From contig NZ_LR134352.1 of the NCBI RefSeq assembly GCF_900637185.1, positions 4,702,001-4,766,000 on the forward strand: DNA of 64,000 bases. The letters run 5' to 3'. The position numbers and the translations under genes are program-made. The stretch comes from Nocardia asteroides. GTDB lineage: Bacteria > Actinomycetota > Actinomycetes > Mycobacteriales > Mycobacteriaceae. Below, piece after piece: positions 7,680 through 17,290 of the stretch (positions within the stretch are counted from its first letter, which is position 1; the number at the start of each line of letters is the position of its first letter). Below the pieces are notes generated by a model. It made no database searches. It was not told the DNA's origin and was given only the letters and a program-made list of their open reading frames with translations.

Positions 7680-9038
7680 CTACATCGAGGCGATCAGCCG
7701 ATCGACCCGCTCGTCGACCGACCGGAACGGATCCTTGCACAACACCGTGCGCTGTGCTTGATCGTTCAACTTCAAATGCACCCAGTCCACCGTGAAGTCC
7801 CGGCCCGCTTCCTGCGCGGCGGTGATGAAGTCACCGCGCAGCTTGGCGCGCGTGGTCTGCGGCGGGGTGTCCACCGCGGCGTCGACGGCCTCGTCCTCGG
7901 TGATCCGCTTGGCCAGCCCCTTGCGCTGCAGCAGGTCGAAGACGCCGCGTCCGCGCTTGATGTCGTGGTAGGCCAGGTCGAGCTGGGCGATCTTCGGGTC
8001 GGACAGCTCCATGCTGTAGCGGTCCTGGTAGCGCTGGAACAGCTTGCGCTTGATCACCCAGTCGATCTCGGTGTCGACCTTGGCGAAGTCCTGCGCCTCG
8101 ACCGCGTCGAGGGTGCGGCCCCACAGGTCCACCACCGCGTCGACCTGCGGATCACGGTCGCGGTTGCGCAGATGCTCGACCGCGCGGGCGTAGTACTCGC
8201 GCTGGATCTCGAGCGCGCTGGCCTGCCTGCCGCCCGCCAGCCGCACCGGGCGGCGGCCGGTCAGATCGTGGCTGACCTCGCGGATCGCCCGGATCGGGTT
8301 GTCGAGGGCGAAGTCGCGGAACGAGACGCCCGCCTCGATCATCTCCAGCACCAGCGACGCCGTGCCCACCTTGAGCATCGTCGTCGGTTCGGCCATGTTC
8401 GAGTCGCCCACGATGACGTGCAGGCGCCGGTACTTCTCGGCGTCGGCGTGCGGCTCGTCGCGGGTGTTGATGATCGGGCGCGAGCGGGTGGTCGCCGAGG
8501 AGACGCCCTCCCAGATGTGCTCGGCCCGCTGCGACAGGCAGAACGTGGCCGCCTTGGGCGTCTGCAGCACCTTGCCCGCACCGCAGATGAGCTGGCGGGT
8601 GACCAGGAACGGCAGCAACACGTCGGAGATCCGGGAGAACTCGCCCGCGCGGACCACGAGGAAGTTCTCGTGGCAGCCGTAGGAGTTGCCCGCGGAGTCG
8701 GTGTTGTTCTTGAACAGGTAGATGTCGCCGCCGATGCCTTCTTCGGCGAGCCGCTGTTCGGCGTCTATCAGCAGGTCTTCCAGCACCCGCTCGCCCGCCC
8801 GGTCGTGGGTGACCAGCTGCACCAGGCTGTCGCATTCTGCCGTGGCGTACTCGGGATGCGATCCGACGTCGAGGTACAACCTGGCACCGTTTCGAAGGAA
8901 GACATTAGAGCTACGGCCCCAGGACACCACCCGGCGGAACAGGTACCGGGCCACCTCGTCGGGGGACAGCCGACGGTGACCGTGGAAGGTGCATGTCACA
9001 CCGAACTCGGTCTCGATCCCCATGATTCGTCGCTGCAC
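7680..9038 (-). CDS. pafA: PafA, Pup-protein ligase
   Basis: PafA joins the C-terminal glutamate of Pup to lysines of target proteins in an ATP-dependent, glutamine-synthetase-like reaction. Started at GTG 9038 ([16 protein letters not shown]) the protein is 452 aa, the same as M. tuberculosis PafA. The ATP/Mg loop GIETEFGVT with its catalytic acidic residues is at the N-terminus, and [18 protein letters not shown] and [20 protein letters not shown] are family hallmarks. The frame is open further upstream, but a TAGTGT -10 box 7 nt before this GTG supports a leaderless start here. In mycobacteria pafA heads pafABC; here pafBC are separated from it. Confidence 0.96.
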   Translation of the reverse strand: MQRRIMGIETEFGVTCTFHGHRRLSPDEVARYLFRRVVSWGRSSNVFLRNGARLYLDVGSHPEYATAECDSLVQLVTHDRAGERVLEDLLIDAEQRLAEEGIGGDIYLFKNNTDSAGNSYGCHENFLVVRAGEFSRISDVLLPFLVTRQLICGAGKVLQTPKAATFCLSQRAEHIWEGVSSATTRSRPIINTRDEPHADAEKYRRLHVIVGDSNMAEPTTMLKVGTASLVLEMIEAGVSFRDFALDNPIRAIREVSHDLTGRRPVRLAGGRQASALEIQREYYARAVEHLRNRDRDPQVDAVVDLWGRTLDAVEAQDFAKVDTEIDWVIKRKLFQRYQDRYSMELSDPKIAQLDLAYHDIKRGRGVFDLLQRKGLAKRITEDEAVDAAVDTPPQTTRAKLRGDFITAAQEAGRDFTVDWVHLKLNDQAQRTVLCKDPFRSVDERVDRLIASM

Positions 9039-9045
9039 ACTATCG

Positions 9046-9051
9046 ACACTA
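9046..9051 (-). promoter_or_regulatory. -10 box (TAGTGT) of pafA
   Basis: TAGTGT ends 7 nt before the GTG at 9038, the leaderless spacing. Confidence 0.5.
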
Positions 9052-9147
9052 CAGCCATGACCAGGGCCCGCGCGGCGCTCCGGACAACCCATTCGCAAAC
9101 GTGTTCACAACGATTCGGACAGCGAAAGACCCCGCCGCGCACGACGG

Positions 9148-9186
9148 GATCGGGCCCGCGAACCGTGCCGGTCCGCGGGCCCGATC
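9148..9186 (-). terminator. Terminator after pup-prcB-prcA
   Basis: A 13-bp perfect stem (GATCGGGCCCGCG and complement) with a 13-nt loop lies 20 bp after the prcA stop. Confidence 0.65.
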
Positions 9187-9205
9187 ATGATCGTGACGGC
9201 GGGGT

Positions 9206-9973
9206 CTACTCCCCCGCGCCGTCCTCGGGTTCGGGCAGCTTCGCCTCGGTCACGGCCTTGGCCTTCGGCGTACCGAGGGCCTGCTCCAGGGCGGTACCCT
9301 GCAGCCGGCGGAACGCCCGCCGGGGCCGTGCCTGCTCCAGCGTGGCCACCTCGAGCGAGGCCACACCCAGCGTGCGCTTGTCCTTGTCGGCCTCGGGCTG
9401 ACCGGCCTGCAGCGCCCCGACCGCCACCTTCAGCGCCTCGTCCAGGGACAGCCCCGGCTTGTAGGCGGCCTTGAGCGCGGTCAGGATGGGCTCGGTGGTG
9501 CCGCCCATGACGACGTACTCGCGCTCGTCGACGATGGAACCGTCGAAGGTGATCCGGTACAGCACCGAGGTGGACGACTGTTCCGGATACCCGACCTCGG
9601 CGACGCACAGCTCCACCTCGTAGGGCTTGAGCTGATCGGTGAAGATCGAGCCCAGGCTCTGCGCGTAGAGGTTGGCCAGACCACGACCGGTGACATCGCG
9701 CCGGTCGTACTGGTAGCCCTTCAGGTCGGCCTGCAGGATGCCACCGCGGCGCAAGGCCTCGAACTCGTTGTACTTGCCCACCGCGGCGAAACCGATGCGG
9801 TCGTAGAGTTCGCTGACCTTGTGCAACGTCGCCGAGGGGTTCTCGGCGACGAACAGCACGCCCTTGTCGTACACGAGCACCACCACGCTGCGACCGCGAC
9901 CGATGCCCTTGCGGGCGAGCTCGGTCTTGTCGCGCATGATCTGCTCGGCCGAGGCGTAATACGGCAGCGTCAT
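9206..9973 (-). CDS. prcA: Proteasome alpha subunit PrcA
   Basis: This 255-aa protein forms the outer heptameric rings of the 20S proteasome and gates substrate entry. The N-terminus [33 protein letters not shown] matches PrcA, with the YY...QIMRD gate segment at the extreme N-terminus, and there is no processed active Thr. It overlaps prcB by 4 bp and is the last gene of pup-prcB-prcA. The acidic C-terminal tail (PEPEDGAGE) is typical of actinobacterial PrcA. Confidence 0.96.
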   Translation of the reverse strand: MTLPYYASAEQIMRDKTELARKGIGRGRSVVVLVYDKGVLFVAENPSATLHKVSELYDRIGFAAVGKYNEFEALRRGGILQADLKGYQYDRRDVTGRGLANLYAQSLGSIFTDQLKPYEVELCVAEVGYPEQSSTSVLYRITFDGSIVDEREYVVMGGTTEPILTALKAAYKPGLSLDEALKVAVGALQAGQPEADKDKRTLGVASLEVATLEQARPRRAFRRLQGTALEQALGTPKAKAVTEAKLPEPEDGAGE

Positions 9974-10815
9974 AGGACGGCGCCCCCTTCTTCCGCGGCT
10001 TCCCGGTCGGCGATCACGGCGGCGGCGATCTCGGCGAGCCGGTCCTCGCCCACCTCGGCGGCACCCTCGCCGTCGATCACCACCGCTGTCGGGTAGATCC
10101 CGCGCAGCATGTCCGGACCACCGGTGGCGGTGTCGTCGTCGGCGGCGTCGAACAGCGATTCCACCGCGACCCGCAGCGCCCGGTCCTGATCGATGCCGCG
10201 CTGGTAGAGCTTCTTCAGCGACGACTTGGCGAACATCGAGCCCGAGCCGACGGCGGTGTAGCCGAACCGCTCCTCGCTGCGCCCGCCGACCACGTCGTAA
10301 GACACGATGCGGCCGGACCGGTCGGGATCGGCGATCTGGTCGTCGAAACCGACCAGGATGGGCACGACAGCCAGCCCCTGCATGGCGGCGGGCAGATTGT
10401 CGCGGACCATCTTGGACAGCTTGTTGGCCTTGCCGTCGAAGGTCAGCGGCACGCCTTCGATCTTCTCGTAGTACTCCAGCTCCACCGCGAACAACCGGAT
10501 CATCTCGATCGCGATGCCCGCGGTCCCCGCGATACCCGCCGCCGAGAAGGTGTCGGTGATGTAGACCTTCTCGGTGTCGCGGCTGGCCAGCAGGTTGCCC
10601 ATGGTGGCCCTGCGGTCGCCCGCGATCAGCACGCCGCCGCGGTAGGTGACCGCGACGATGGTGGTCCCGTGCGGCGCCAAGTCGGCCGCCGCGGTCAGAT
10701 CCGTACCCCCGAACCTGCTGCCGGGCAACAGGTCCGGGGCGTGCATGCGGAGGTGTTCGGTGAACGAGGAGAGAGCCTGCCCCGCGTGGAGGCGCAACGG
10801 ATCACCTGAGGTCAC
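9970..10815 (-). CDS. prcB: Proteasome beta subunit PrcB
   Basis: This 281-aa precursor makes the catalytic inner rings. The propeptide ends at APHG and the mature chain begins [11 protein letters not shown], so the catalytic N-terminal Thr is residue 51; Asp and Lys of the active site are seen in [15 protein letters not shown]. The GTG start overlaps the pup stop (GTGA), so stoichiometric coupled translation with Pup is likely. The propeptide is a few residues shorter than in M. tuberculosis. Confidence 0.96.
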   Translation of the reverse strand: MTSGDPLRLHAGQALSSFTEHLRMHAPDLLPGSRFGGTDLTAAADLAPHGTTIVAVTYRGGVLIAGDRRATMGNLLASRDTEKVYITDTFSAAGIAGTAGIAIEMIRLFAVELEYYEKIEGVPLTFDGKANKLSKMVRDNLPAAMQGLAVVPILVGFDDQIADPDRSGRIVSYDVVGGRSEERFGYTAVGSGSMFAKSSLKKLYQRGIDQDRALRVAVESLFDAADDDTATGGPDMLRGIYPTAVVIDGEGAAEVGEDRLAEIAAAVIADREAAEEGGAVL

Positions 10816-11006
10816 TGGCCGCCCTTCTGCACGTAGGCCCGCACGAAGTCCTCGGCGTTCTCTTCGAGCACGTCATCGATCTCGTCGAGCAGGTCGTCGG
10901 TCTCCTCCGCGAGCTTCTCGCGGCGTTCCTGACCCGCCGCGTCCACACCCTCGGGACCCTCGTCCTCGTCGCCACCCCCGGCGCGCTTGGTCTGCTCTTG
11001 TGCCAT
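10812..11006 (-). CDS. pup: Prokaryotic ubiquitin-like protein Pup
   Basis: Pup is the 64-aa tag for proteasomal degradation. It is acidic and disordered, with a central coiled-coil segment that binds Mpa ([17 protein letters not shown]) and a C-terminal YVQKGGQ. The terminal Gln means Dop must deamidate it to Glu before PafA can ligate it. ATG 11006 follows a strong GAGGAGG site. It is the first gene of pup-prcB-prcA; dop lies 161 bp upstream on the same strand. Confidence 0.97.
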   Translation of the reverse strand: MAQEQTKRAGGGDEDEGPEGVDAAGQERREKLAEETDDLLDEIDDVLEENAEDFVRAYVQKGGQ

Positions 11007-11167
11007 GGCAGCCGACCTCCTCTTTCCTCATCATGATCCCGACCTTTCGGATGAGCACGGTCGAGATCATGAGCAATGTTCGTGCTCGTCCCTCAACCCT
11101 ACCGAGCCGATCCGACAAGGTGGTCTATTAGCGATCGGATTGTCGCCCGGTCGTGCCGGAAAACGCC

Positions 11168-12667
11168 TCAGTGCGTGAGCTGGTCGACCAGCTCGGCGGC
11201 CGACTGCGCGGCGTCGAGCAGCTTCCCGACGTGCGCTTTCGTGCCGCGGCGCGGTTCCAGGGTGGGGATCCGCACCAGCGAATCGCCGCCCAGGTCGAAG
11301 ATCACCGAATCCCAACTGGCGGCGGCGATATCGGCGCCGAAGCGGCGCAGGCACTCGCCGCGGAAGTACGCGCGGGTGTCGGTGGGCGGCTTGGTCATCG
11401 CGTCGAGCACCTGCTGCTCGCTGACCAGCCGCTTCATCGACCCGCGCGCCACCAGGCGGTTGTAGAGGCCCTTGTCCAGGCGCACGTCGGAGTACTGCAG
11501 GTCCATCAGGTGCAGCTTGGGCGCGGCCCAGCCCAGGCCCTCACGGCTGCGCATGCCCTCGAGCAGGCGCAGCTTGGCCGGCCAGTCGAGCAGGTTGGCG
11601 CACTCCATCGGGTCGCGCTCGAGCAGGTCCAGGACCATCGCCCAGTTGTCGACGATGTCGCGCACGCGCGGGTCGTCGTTGCCCTCGCGGTCGACGAACT
11701 TGGCGACCCGCTCGTGGTAGAGCCGTTGCAGGGCAAGGCCGGTCAGCTCGCGGCCGTCGGCCAGCGCCACGGTGGCGCGCAGCGACGGATCGTGGCTGAT
11801 CTGGTGCACGGCGGTGACCGGGCGGGCCAGCTGGAACTCCGAGAGGTCCTCGCCCGCCTCGATCAGGTCCAGCACCAGCGCGGTGGTGCCCACCTTGAGG
11901 TAGGTCGACATCTCGGCCAGGTTGGCGTCGCCGATGATCACGTGCAGGCGCCGGTACTTGTCGGCGTCGGCGTGCGGCTCGTCACGGGTGTTGATGATGC
12001 CGCGCTTGAGCGTGGTCTCGAGGCCGACCTCGACCTCGATGTAGTCGGCACGCTGGGACAGCTGGAAGCCCGCGTGGTCGCCGGACTGGCCGATGCCCAC
12101 CCGGCCGGAGCCACAGATCACCTGGCGGGAGACGAAGAACGGCGTCAGGCCCGCGATGATGTGGCTGAACGGGGTGTCGCGGTTCATCAGGTAGTTCTCG
12201 TGGGTGCCGTAGGAGGCGCCCTTGCCGTCGACGTTGTTCTTGTACAGCTGCAGGCGCGGGGCGCCGGGCACGCTGGAGGCGTGCCGGGCGGCGGCCTCCA
12301 TGACCCGCTCGCCCGCCTTGTCCCAGATCACCGCGTCGAGCGGGTCGACGACCTCGGGGGCCGAGTACTCCGGGTGGGCGTGGTCGACGTAGAGCCGGGC
12401 GCCGTTGGTGAGGATCATGTTGGCCGCGCCGACCTCGTCGGCGTCGATCACGGGCGCGGGCCCGCTCATCCGGCTCAGATCGAAACCACGCGCGTCACGC
12501 AGCGGGGATTCCACCTCGTAGTCCCAGCGGGTCCGCTTGGCCCGGGGCACGCCCTCCGCGGCGGCGTAGGCGAGAACCGCCTGGGTGGAGGTGAGGATCG
12601 GGTTGGCCGTCGGCTCCGTGGGGGTCGAGATGCCGTACTCGACCTCGATTCCGATGATGCGCTGCAT
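11168..12667 (-). CDS. dop: Dop, Pup deamidase/depupylase
   Basis: Dop deamidates the C-terminal Gln of Pup and removes Pup from targets. The 499-aa protein has the N-terminal GIEVEYGIS loop, the Dop-specific extended loop between about residues 40 and 80 ([17 protein letters not shown]), and [18 protein letters not shown] plus [20 protein letters not shown] shared with PafA. The ATG at 12667 is preceded by a TAGGCT -10 box at 7 nt, so it is probably leaderless. It is a paralogue of pafA encoded 2 kb downstream. Confidence 0.96.
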   Translation of the reverse strand: MQRIIGIEVEYGISTPTEPTANPILTSTQAVLAYAAAEGVPRAKRTRWDYEVESPLRDARGFDLSRMSGPAPVIDADEVGAANMILTNGARLYVDHAHPEYSAPEVVDPLDAVIWDKAGERVMEAAARHASSVPGAPRLQLYKNNVDGKGASYGTHENYLMNRDTPFSHIIAGLTPFFVSRQVICGSGRVGIGQSGDHAGFQLSQRADYIEVEVGLETTLKRGIINTRDEPHADADKYRRLHVIIGDANLAEMSTYLKVGTTALVLDLIEAGEDLSEFQLARPVTAVHQISHDPSLRATVALADGRELTGLALQRLYHERVAKFVDREGNDDPRVRDIVDNWAMVLDLLERDPMECANLLDWPAKLRLLEGMRSREGLGWAAPKLHLMDLQYSDVRLDKGLYNRLVARGSMKRLVSEQQVLDAMTKPPTDTRAYFRGECLRRFGADIAAASWDSVIFDLGGDSLVRIPTLEPRRGTKAHVGKLLDAAQSAAELVDQLTH

Positions 12668-12674
12668 GCTGTCG

Positions 12675-12680
12675 AGCCTA
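12675..12680 (-). promoter_or_regulatory. -10 box (TAGGCT) of dop
   Basis: TAGGCT ends 7 nt before ATG 12667. Confidence 0.5.
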
Positions 12681-12736
12681 GGCGACGCGCCCGACGCGCA
12701 CCGGCATCTCGGTCCACGGGGCCACGGCCGCCGAGC

Positions 12737-12877
12737 TCAGCCGCGCGGTCGCAGACCCGCCAGCACCTGCGCGACCAGCCCGGGAGCCTGCTCCGGAGGT
12801 GGCGGCGTGTGGCCCACCGGCAGCCGGTACCAGAACACCCCGAACAGCTGGTCGGTGGCCAGATCACGAGGGCGTCG
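12737..12877 (-). pseudogene. Relic of a TetR regulator C-terminus
   Basis: About 46 codons read RDLATDQLFGVFWYRLPVGH...PGLVAQVLAGLRPRG and end in TGA. This resembles the last helices of TetR-family ligand domains (a DLLFGPLYYRLLVGH-like stretch followed by a VxxVLxGL helix). Upstream in the same frame the sequence is Arg/Pro-rich with no helix-turn-helix, so only the 3' end of a lost gene seems to remain. The rest of 12668-13025 holds no convincing gene. The match is from memory of the family and is tentative. Confidence 0.4.
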
Positions 12878-13025
12878 CCGAGTTCGTCGACCGCGGTGCT
12901 GGTCGGGCCGGCCCAGCGGGGCTGACCCGGCGGAGCGGGTCGGACCCGGGGTCACCCGAGGGGATGACCCCGGGATGGTCCTCGCGGGCGATCCCGCGCA
13001 TCCGCACCCTCGCGATACTCGGACG

Positions 13026-14210
13026 ATGAGCGAATCCGTTCGGGAAATCGGCACCGCCGCACCGCCTCGCCCCGGGCGGCTGCTCGCCCTGGATGTGTTG
13101 CGGGGCATCGCGATTCTGGGCACCCTCGGCACCAACGTGTGGATCTTCACCGACCCCGCCGGACTCGTCGGCTATGTCGACAGCCTCGGCGCGACGGCGG
13201 AGAACGGCTGGATGTGGTCGCAGCGGGTGCTGCAACAGCTGGCCCAGGGCAAGTTCCTCGGCCTGCTGACGGTGATGTTCGGCATCGGGCTGGCGATCCA
13301 GCAGTCCTCGGCCCGGCGCGCGGGGAGGCCGTGGCCCGGCCGGTATCCGTGGCGGGCGGGCCTGCTGTTCCTCGACGGCCTGCTGAACTTCCTGCTGGTG
13401 GCCGAATTCGACGTGCTGATGGGCTACGCGGTGACCGGCCTGGTGGTGGCCTATCTGCTGGCGACTTCCGAACGCGCGCAACGCCGGTGGTTGATCGTCG
13501 CGGCCTCGGTCCACGTGACGATGCTGACCCTGATCGCCGCCGCGCTGGCCTTCGCACCCGCGGGCGGGCAGCCCGAGTCCGAACCGCTGGACCCCAATCC
13601 CTATGCGGACGGCTCGTTCTGGGACCTGGTGGTGTTCCGGCTCGACCACGCGCTCACCTTCCGGGTGGAAGCGCTGTTCGTGTTCCCGATGTCGGTGGCG
13701 CTGTTCCTGCTGGGCGCGCGGCTGTACCGAGCCGGGGTGTTCGCGCCCGAGGGCACGCGCCTGCGCCGGCGGCTGATGCTGATCGGGTTCGGGGTGGCGG
13801 CGCCGGTCGACTTCCTGGCCGGTGTCTTCGTCGGCGGCGATCTGGTGTTGTTCACCCGCTACGGCACGGCGGCTTTCGTCGCCCTCGGCATTCTCGCCGC
13901 GGTCGCGGAGTTCTACGTCCGCAGGCCGCGGGTCGGGTTCGCCGGCGCGCGGTTGAGCGAAGTGGGCAAGACCGCGCTCAGCTGCTACATCCTGCAGAAC
14001 CTGCTGGCCGGACTGCTGTGCTACGGCTGGGGTTTCGGCCTGGCCGCACAGGTTCCCGCCACCGCGCGGGTGCCTTTCACGGTCGGGATCTACCTGCTGG
14101 TCGTCCTGCTGATCACCGCGTTCGCCCACCTGTGGCTACGCCGGTTCACGAAGGGTCCGGTGGAGTGGTTGTGGCATCGCACCTACCGGCTGGTGGCGCC
14201 CGCGGGGTGA
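13026..14210 (+). CDS. DUF418-family membrane protein (YeiB-like)
   Basis: This 394-aa polytopic protein begins MSESVREIG and has RLLALDVLRGIAILGTLGTNVW, the signature first helix of the DUF418/YeiB and heparan-acetyltransferase-like families. About eight to ten hydrophobic segments follow, and the C-terminal DUF418 region includes SEVGKTALSCYILQN and GPVEWLWHR. The family is thought to act as membrane transferases or transporters, but no function is established. It is convergent with the TetR gene at 14213 with 2 bp between stops. GATACT stands 6 nt before the ATG, close to the leaderless pattern. Confidence 0.85.
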   Translation: MSESVREIGTAAPPRPGRLLALDVLRGIAILGTLGTNVWIFTDPAGLVGYVDSLGATAENGWMWSQRVLQQLAQGKFLGLLTVMFGIGLAIQQSSARRAGRPWPGRYPWRAGLLFLDGLLNFLLVAEFDVLMGYAVTGLVVAYLLATSERAQRRWLIVAASVHVTMLTLIAAALAFAPAGGQPESEPLDPNPYADGSFWDLVVFRLDHALTFRVEALFVFPMSVALFLLGARLYRAGVFAPEGTRLRRRLMLIGFGVAAPVDFLAGVFVGGDLVLFTRYGTAAFVALGILAAVAEFYVRRPRVGFAGARLSEVGKTALSCYILQNLLAGLLCYGWGFGLAAQVPATARVPFTVGIYLLVVLLITAFAHLWLRRFTKGPVEWLWHRTYRLVAPAG

Positions 14211-14212
14211 AG

Positions 14213-14941
14213 TCAGCGCAGGCGCGCCTCGGGCGGCGGGGCCGCCTCGGGCGCGACGAGCAGTTCGGCCACCAGCGAATCACGTTGCAGCGGAACACCG
14301 AGACTGCGCGCGTTGCCCTCGAACAGCGACAGCACCGACTCGGTCAGGATGCCCTGGACCTGCTCGGCCGACAGCACCGGTTCCGGATCGGCGCGCCAGC
14401 TGGCGACCACGCCGTCGACGAGACCGACCATGCCGAACGCCATCGGCCGGGCCCTGGCCGGGTCGATGCCGAACCGGGCCAGGGTGGCGGCGAACATGTC
14501 GGCCAGCTGGCCGCCGACCTCGCGGCCCGCGCCGGCCAGCGTCACCGCGCTGCCTTCGGGCGCCGCGTCGCTGAGGAATTTGTGCAGGTTGGGATGGAGT
14601 TCGATCCAGTCCAGATAGGTGCCGACGGCACCGCGGACCGCGTCCTTGAGGGTTCCGTCGGGCTGCAGCGCGGGCAGCAGCTGGGACAGCAGCATCTCCA
14701 GGATGCGCTGGCGGGCGAGGGCGTCGAGTTCGGCGCGACCGCCCACATGGCGGTACACCACCGGCCGGGGCAGGGCGAGGTGCTCGGCGATCAACTGCAC
14801 CGAGATCTCGAGCCCGTGTTCCTCGATCACCTCGATGGCGGCGTCGATCATCTCCGCGCGGCGTTTGGCCTTGTGGCCGTGCCAGCGCGTGGCTCGCCCG
14901 TCGCCGACGGGCTGCTCGGCCTGGGCGGATGATGCAGTCAC
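14213..14941 (-). CDS. TetR-family transcription regulator
   Basis: This 242-aa regulator starts at GTG 14941 (VTASSAQAEQPVGDG), where TATCCT stands 7 nt upstream. The TetR domain spans about residues 25-70 (AEMIDAAIEVIEEHGLEISVQLIAEHLALPRPVVYRHVGGR) and the C-terminal ligand domain is of a common actinobacterial type (LDWIELHPNLHKFLSD). The target is not evident. It is convergent with the DUF418 gene and divergent from the DUF6412-YidC unit, so it may control either itself or the latter. Confidence 0.85.
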   Translation of the reverse strand: MTASSAQAEQPVGDGRATRWHGHKAKRRAEMIDAAIEVIEEHGLEISVQLIAEHLALPRPVVYRHVGGRAELDALARQRILEMLLSQLLPALQPDGTLKDAVRGAVGTYLDWIELHPNLHKFLSDAAPEGSAVTLAGAGREVGGQLADMFAATLARFGIDPARARPMAFGMVGLVDGVVASWRADPEPVLSAEQVQGILTESVLSLFEGNARSLGVPLQRDSLVAELLVAPEAAPPPEARLR

Positions 14942-14948
14942 AGGGCCC

Positions 14949-14954
14949 AGGATA
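14949..14954 (-). promoter_or_regulatory. -10 box (TATCCT) of the TetR gene
   Basis: TATCCT ends 7 nt before GTG 14941. Confidence 0.5.
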
Positions 14955-15036
14955 CCCGTGCCGCTATTGCCCGTGACACGCTGTACCACCTATCATCCGC
15001 CTCGCCTCGCCGCCGTCGCGGGACGCCGCCGATCGG

Positions 15037-15042
15037 TATGCT
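15037..15042 (+). promoter_or_regulatory. -10 box (TATGCT) of the DUF6412 gene
   Basis: TATGCT ends 7 nt before ATG 15050 and favours that start over the ATG at 15038, which would lie inside the box. Confidence 0.5.
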
Positions 15043-15049
15043 CGGCGGC

Positions 15050-15349
15050 ATGCAGGCCCGGGCATTGATTCTCGCGTACGCGGTCCTCGCGTGCGTGCTG
15101 CCCGCCTTCGTGCTCCTGACGACCCCGGGCGGTGACACCGCGCGCATGCTGGCCTTCGGCGCGGTCGCCGCCGCCATGGTCTGCGCACTCGTCGCGGTCA
15201 CCGGACAGCGGCGCCTGCCCGGCCGCATCGCCACCGCGGGACCGCCCCGGTCGGCCCAGCGTCGTCTGCGCGGTTCCTTTCTGCCGCAGAGCAATCCGGA
15301 CAGTGCCGGGCGCCCACGCCCCCGAGCACCGGGGATCGATCACCGCTGA
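15050..15349 (+). CDS. Small membrane protein, DUF6412-like
   Basis: This 99-aa protein (MQARALILAYAVLACVLPAF...) has two hydrophobic helices (about residues 4-25 and 33-53) and a polar tail ending in NPDSAGRPRPRAPG. The tail resembles the DUF6412 family, which I recall as a neighbour of YidC paralogues in actinobacteria. It is 90 bp upstream of the YidC-like gene on the same strand, so a shared role in membrane protein insertion is inferred from position only. Confidence 0.7.
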   Translation: MQARALILAYAVLACVLPAFVLLTTPGGDTARMLAFGAVAAAMVCALVAVTGQRRLPGRIATAGPPRSAQRRLRGSFLPQSNPDSAGRPRPRAPGIDHR

Positions 15350-15439
15350 CCGATCGCGCACCCGCGCGACCGGTCGATCTCGTGATCCCACTCCCCCACC
15401 CGTGCGTTCGCGCACGCTCTCCGGACAGGTCGTCCCGTC

Positions 15440-16321
15440 ATGCTCGATTTCGTGTACTTTCCAGTGTCCGCGCTGCTGTGGTGCTGGCACCGGCTTCTCG
15501 CCGTTCCCCTCGGTCCCGCCGACGGCCTGGCCTGGCTGCTGGCGGTGGCCGCGCTCGTCGTCACCGTCCGCGCCCTGCTGATCCGGCCAGCGCTGCGGCA
15601 GGCCAGATCCCAGGCGGTCCTGCGCTCGCTGCAACCGCGCGTCGAGGCGATCCGCCGTCGCCATTCCGGCGATCAACGCGCGCAGGCCGAACAGATCCGC
15701 GCGCTGCACCGCGAACACGGCGTGCGCCTGTTCGGCGGATTCGTCCCGCTCATCGCCCAGGGCCTGGTGTTCCTCGGGCTGTTCCACGTGCTGCGCTCGT
15801 TCGACCGAACCGGCGCCTACGCCACCGGCCCGTTCACCGCCACCAGCACTCCCCTGTCCGTGGAGGTCAACAGCGCGACCCCGAACTACCTGTTCGGCGT
15901 GCCCGACGTGCACGCCTTCCTCGACGCCCGGCTGTTCGGCGCTCCCCTTTCGGCGACGCTGACCGGCGCGGGCGACCTGGTCGGGCCGGTCGCGGCGCTG
16001 GCCGTGCCGCTGGTGCTGCTCACGGTGCTGGCCACCCATCTCACCGCCCGGCTGACCCCGCCCACCGAGGACGCGACGGCGACGCTGCTGCGCCGCATGT
16101 CGCTGTGGGTGTTCCCGGCGGGCGCACTGGTGAGCGGCGCGATCATGCCGGTCGTCGTGCTCGTCTACTTCGCGACGAACGCGGTGTGGACCTGCGTGCA
16201 GCAGTATCTGATCCGCCGGCGGATCGATGCCGACACCGCTGCCGCGGCAGCGGTGTCCGCGGCCCGCGCCCGGGCGGCGGCACCGCGTCCGGGGGTGAAG
16301 CCGCGCGGGCGGCGCCGCTGA
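15440..16321 (+). CDS. YidC/Oxa1-family membrane insertase paralogue
   Basis: This 293-aa membrane protein has the YidC2-like order: an N-terminal helix, a cytosolic hairpin (RQARSQAVLRSLQPRVEAIRRRH...QIRALHREHGV), then a core with GFVPLIAQGLVFLGLFHVLRSF and two late helices with WVFPAGALVSGAIMPVVVLVYFATNAVW. The basic tail (KPRGRRR) could contact the ribosome. It lacks a long periplasmic domain and a lipobox. It lies outside the rpmH-rnpA region where the primary yidC normally sits, so it is probably a second, specialised insertase paired with the DUF6412 protein. Confidence 0.85.
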   Translation: MLDFVYFPVSALLWCWHRLLAVPLGPADGLAWLLAVAALVVTVRALLIRPALRQARSQAVLRSLQPRVEAIRRRHSGDQRAQAEQIRALHREHGVRLFGGFVPLIAQGLVFLGLFHVLRSFDRTGAYATGPFTATSTPLSVEVNSATPNYLFGVPDVHAFLDARLFGAPLSATLTGAGDLVGPVAALAVPLVLLTVLATHLTARLTPPTEDATATLLRRMSLWVFPAGALVSGAIMPVVVLVYFATNAVWTCVQQYLIRRRIDADTAAAAAVSAARARAAAPRPGVKPRGRRR

Positions 16322-16328
16322 GACCGGC

Positions 16329-16334
16329 TACCCT
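16329..16334 (+). promoter_or_regulatory. -10 box (TACCCT) of the NUDIX gene
   Basis: TACCCT ends 6 nt before GTG 16341. Confidence 0.45.
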
Positions 16335-16340
16335 CGGGCG

Positions 16341-16895
16341 GTGCCCGCGAACCCGGAGTCGGAACTGCTCGCCGTCTACGACGCGGGCGGGACGGTGATC
16401 GGCACCGCCGACCGGGGCACCGTCTACCGCGAGGGACTCTGGCACGCCAGCGCGGGGGTGCTGGTGCGCTCGCGTGACGGCCACCGGATCTATGTCCATC
16501 GGCGCACCGACAGCAAACTCGTCTTCGCCGGCCTGCACGACATCCTGGCCGGCGGCGTGGTCGACGCGGGCGAGGACCCGGCCGATACCGCGACCCGCGA
16601 ACTACACGAGGAACTGGGCATCGCGCTGCCCGCCGGCACCCGACCGGCCCTGCGCGCCACCGCGTCCTGGGACGGCAGCTGGGCGGGCAGGCCGCTGCGC
16701 TGCCATCTGTTCGGCTACGAGGTGCGCCACGACGGTCCGATCCGCCACCAGCCGTCCGAGATCGCGGACGGCTGGTGGTGGCGCGACGAGCAGTTGCGCG
16801 CGCACCTGGCCTATCCGGCCTGGCCGTTCGTCCCCGACACCAGGGTCATCCTGGACGCGCTGCTCGCCGGGGCCCCCGCGAGTCCGGATCAGTAG
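16341..16895 (+). CDS. NUDIX hydrolase
   Basis: This 184-aa protein carries a complete NUDIX box, GGVVDAGEDPADTATRELHEELG-I (Gx5Ex7REUxEExGU), at about residues 72-95, with Mg-binding glutamates in REL-HEELG. The N-terminal ELLAVYDAGGTVIGTADRGTVYREGLWHASAGVLV resembles Idi/YfcD-type NUDIX enzymes acting on nucleotide or isoprenoid diphosphates. The GTG at 16341 lies 6 nt after TACCCT. The 3' end overlaps the convergent secreted-protein gene by 7 bp. The substrate is unknown. Confidence 0.88.
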   Translation: MPANPESELLAVYDAGGTVIGTADRGTVYREGLWHASAGVLVRSRDGHRIYVHRRTDSKLVFAGLHDILAGGVVDAGEDPADTATRELHEELGIALPAGTRPALRATASWDGSWAGRPLRCHLFGYEVRHDGPIRHQPSEIADGWWWRDEQLRAHLAYPAWPFVPDTRVILDALLAGAPASPDQ

Positions 16896-17197
16896 ACGAT
16901 CACCTGCCAGGTCTGCATGCTGAACGGCAGGTCACAGGCGGTTTCGGAGTGGTACCCGCCGAACGCGGGCTGCCCGTACCGCTCGTAGCTGCTGAACCAG
17001 TTCCACCAGGCCCAGCAGGTCACGCGCACCTGATGCCAGACCGGATCACCACACTGGGAGAAGGCTCCGGTGCCCGCGATGGGGTTCACCGAACAGTGGC
17101 CGGGCGGTGTGGCCTGGACCGGGCCCGCGAGCAACGTCGAGGCACCGATGAGCCCGGCGGCCGCAGCGCCGACAGCGATCTTGCGAAGCGATTTCAT
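16889..17197 (-). CDS. Small secreted cysteine-containing protein
   Basis: This 102-aa protein has a Sec signal peptide (MKSLRKIAVGAAAAGLIGASTLLAGPVQA, cleavage before TPPGH). The mature 73 residues contain four Cys (HCSVN, QCGD, TCWAW, ACDL), which could form two disulfides, and many aromatic residues (CWAWWNWFSSYERYG). GGGAGG stands upstream of ATG 17197. I do not recognise the family. A CRP/GlxR-like site lies 94 bp upstream, suggesting cAMP or carbon-source control. Confidence 0.8.
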   Translation of the reverse strand: MKSLRKIAVGAAAAGLIGASTLLAGPVQATPPGHCSVNPIAGTGAFSQCGDPVWHQVRVTCWAWWNWFSSYERYGQPAFGGYHSETACDLPFSMQTWQVIVY

Positions 17198-17290
17198 GAC
17201 AACCTCCCACCGCGTGGAGTTCCCGCTGTCGAACCCGCCGGCGATCCACGTTCGGTTCGATATCCGCCGCGGGACACCATGTCCCGCTGA

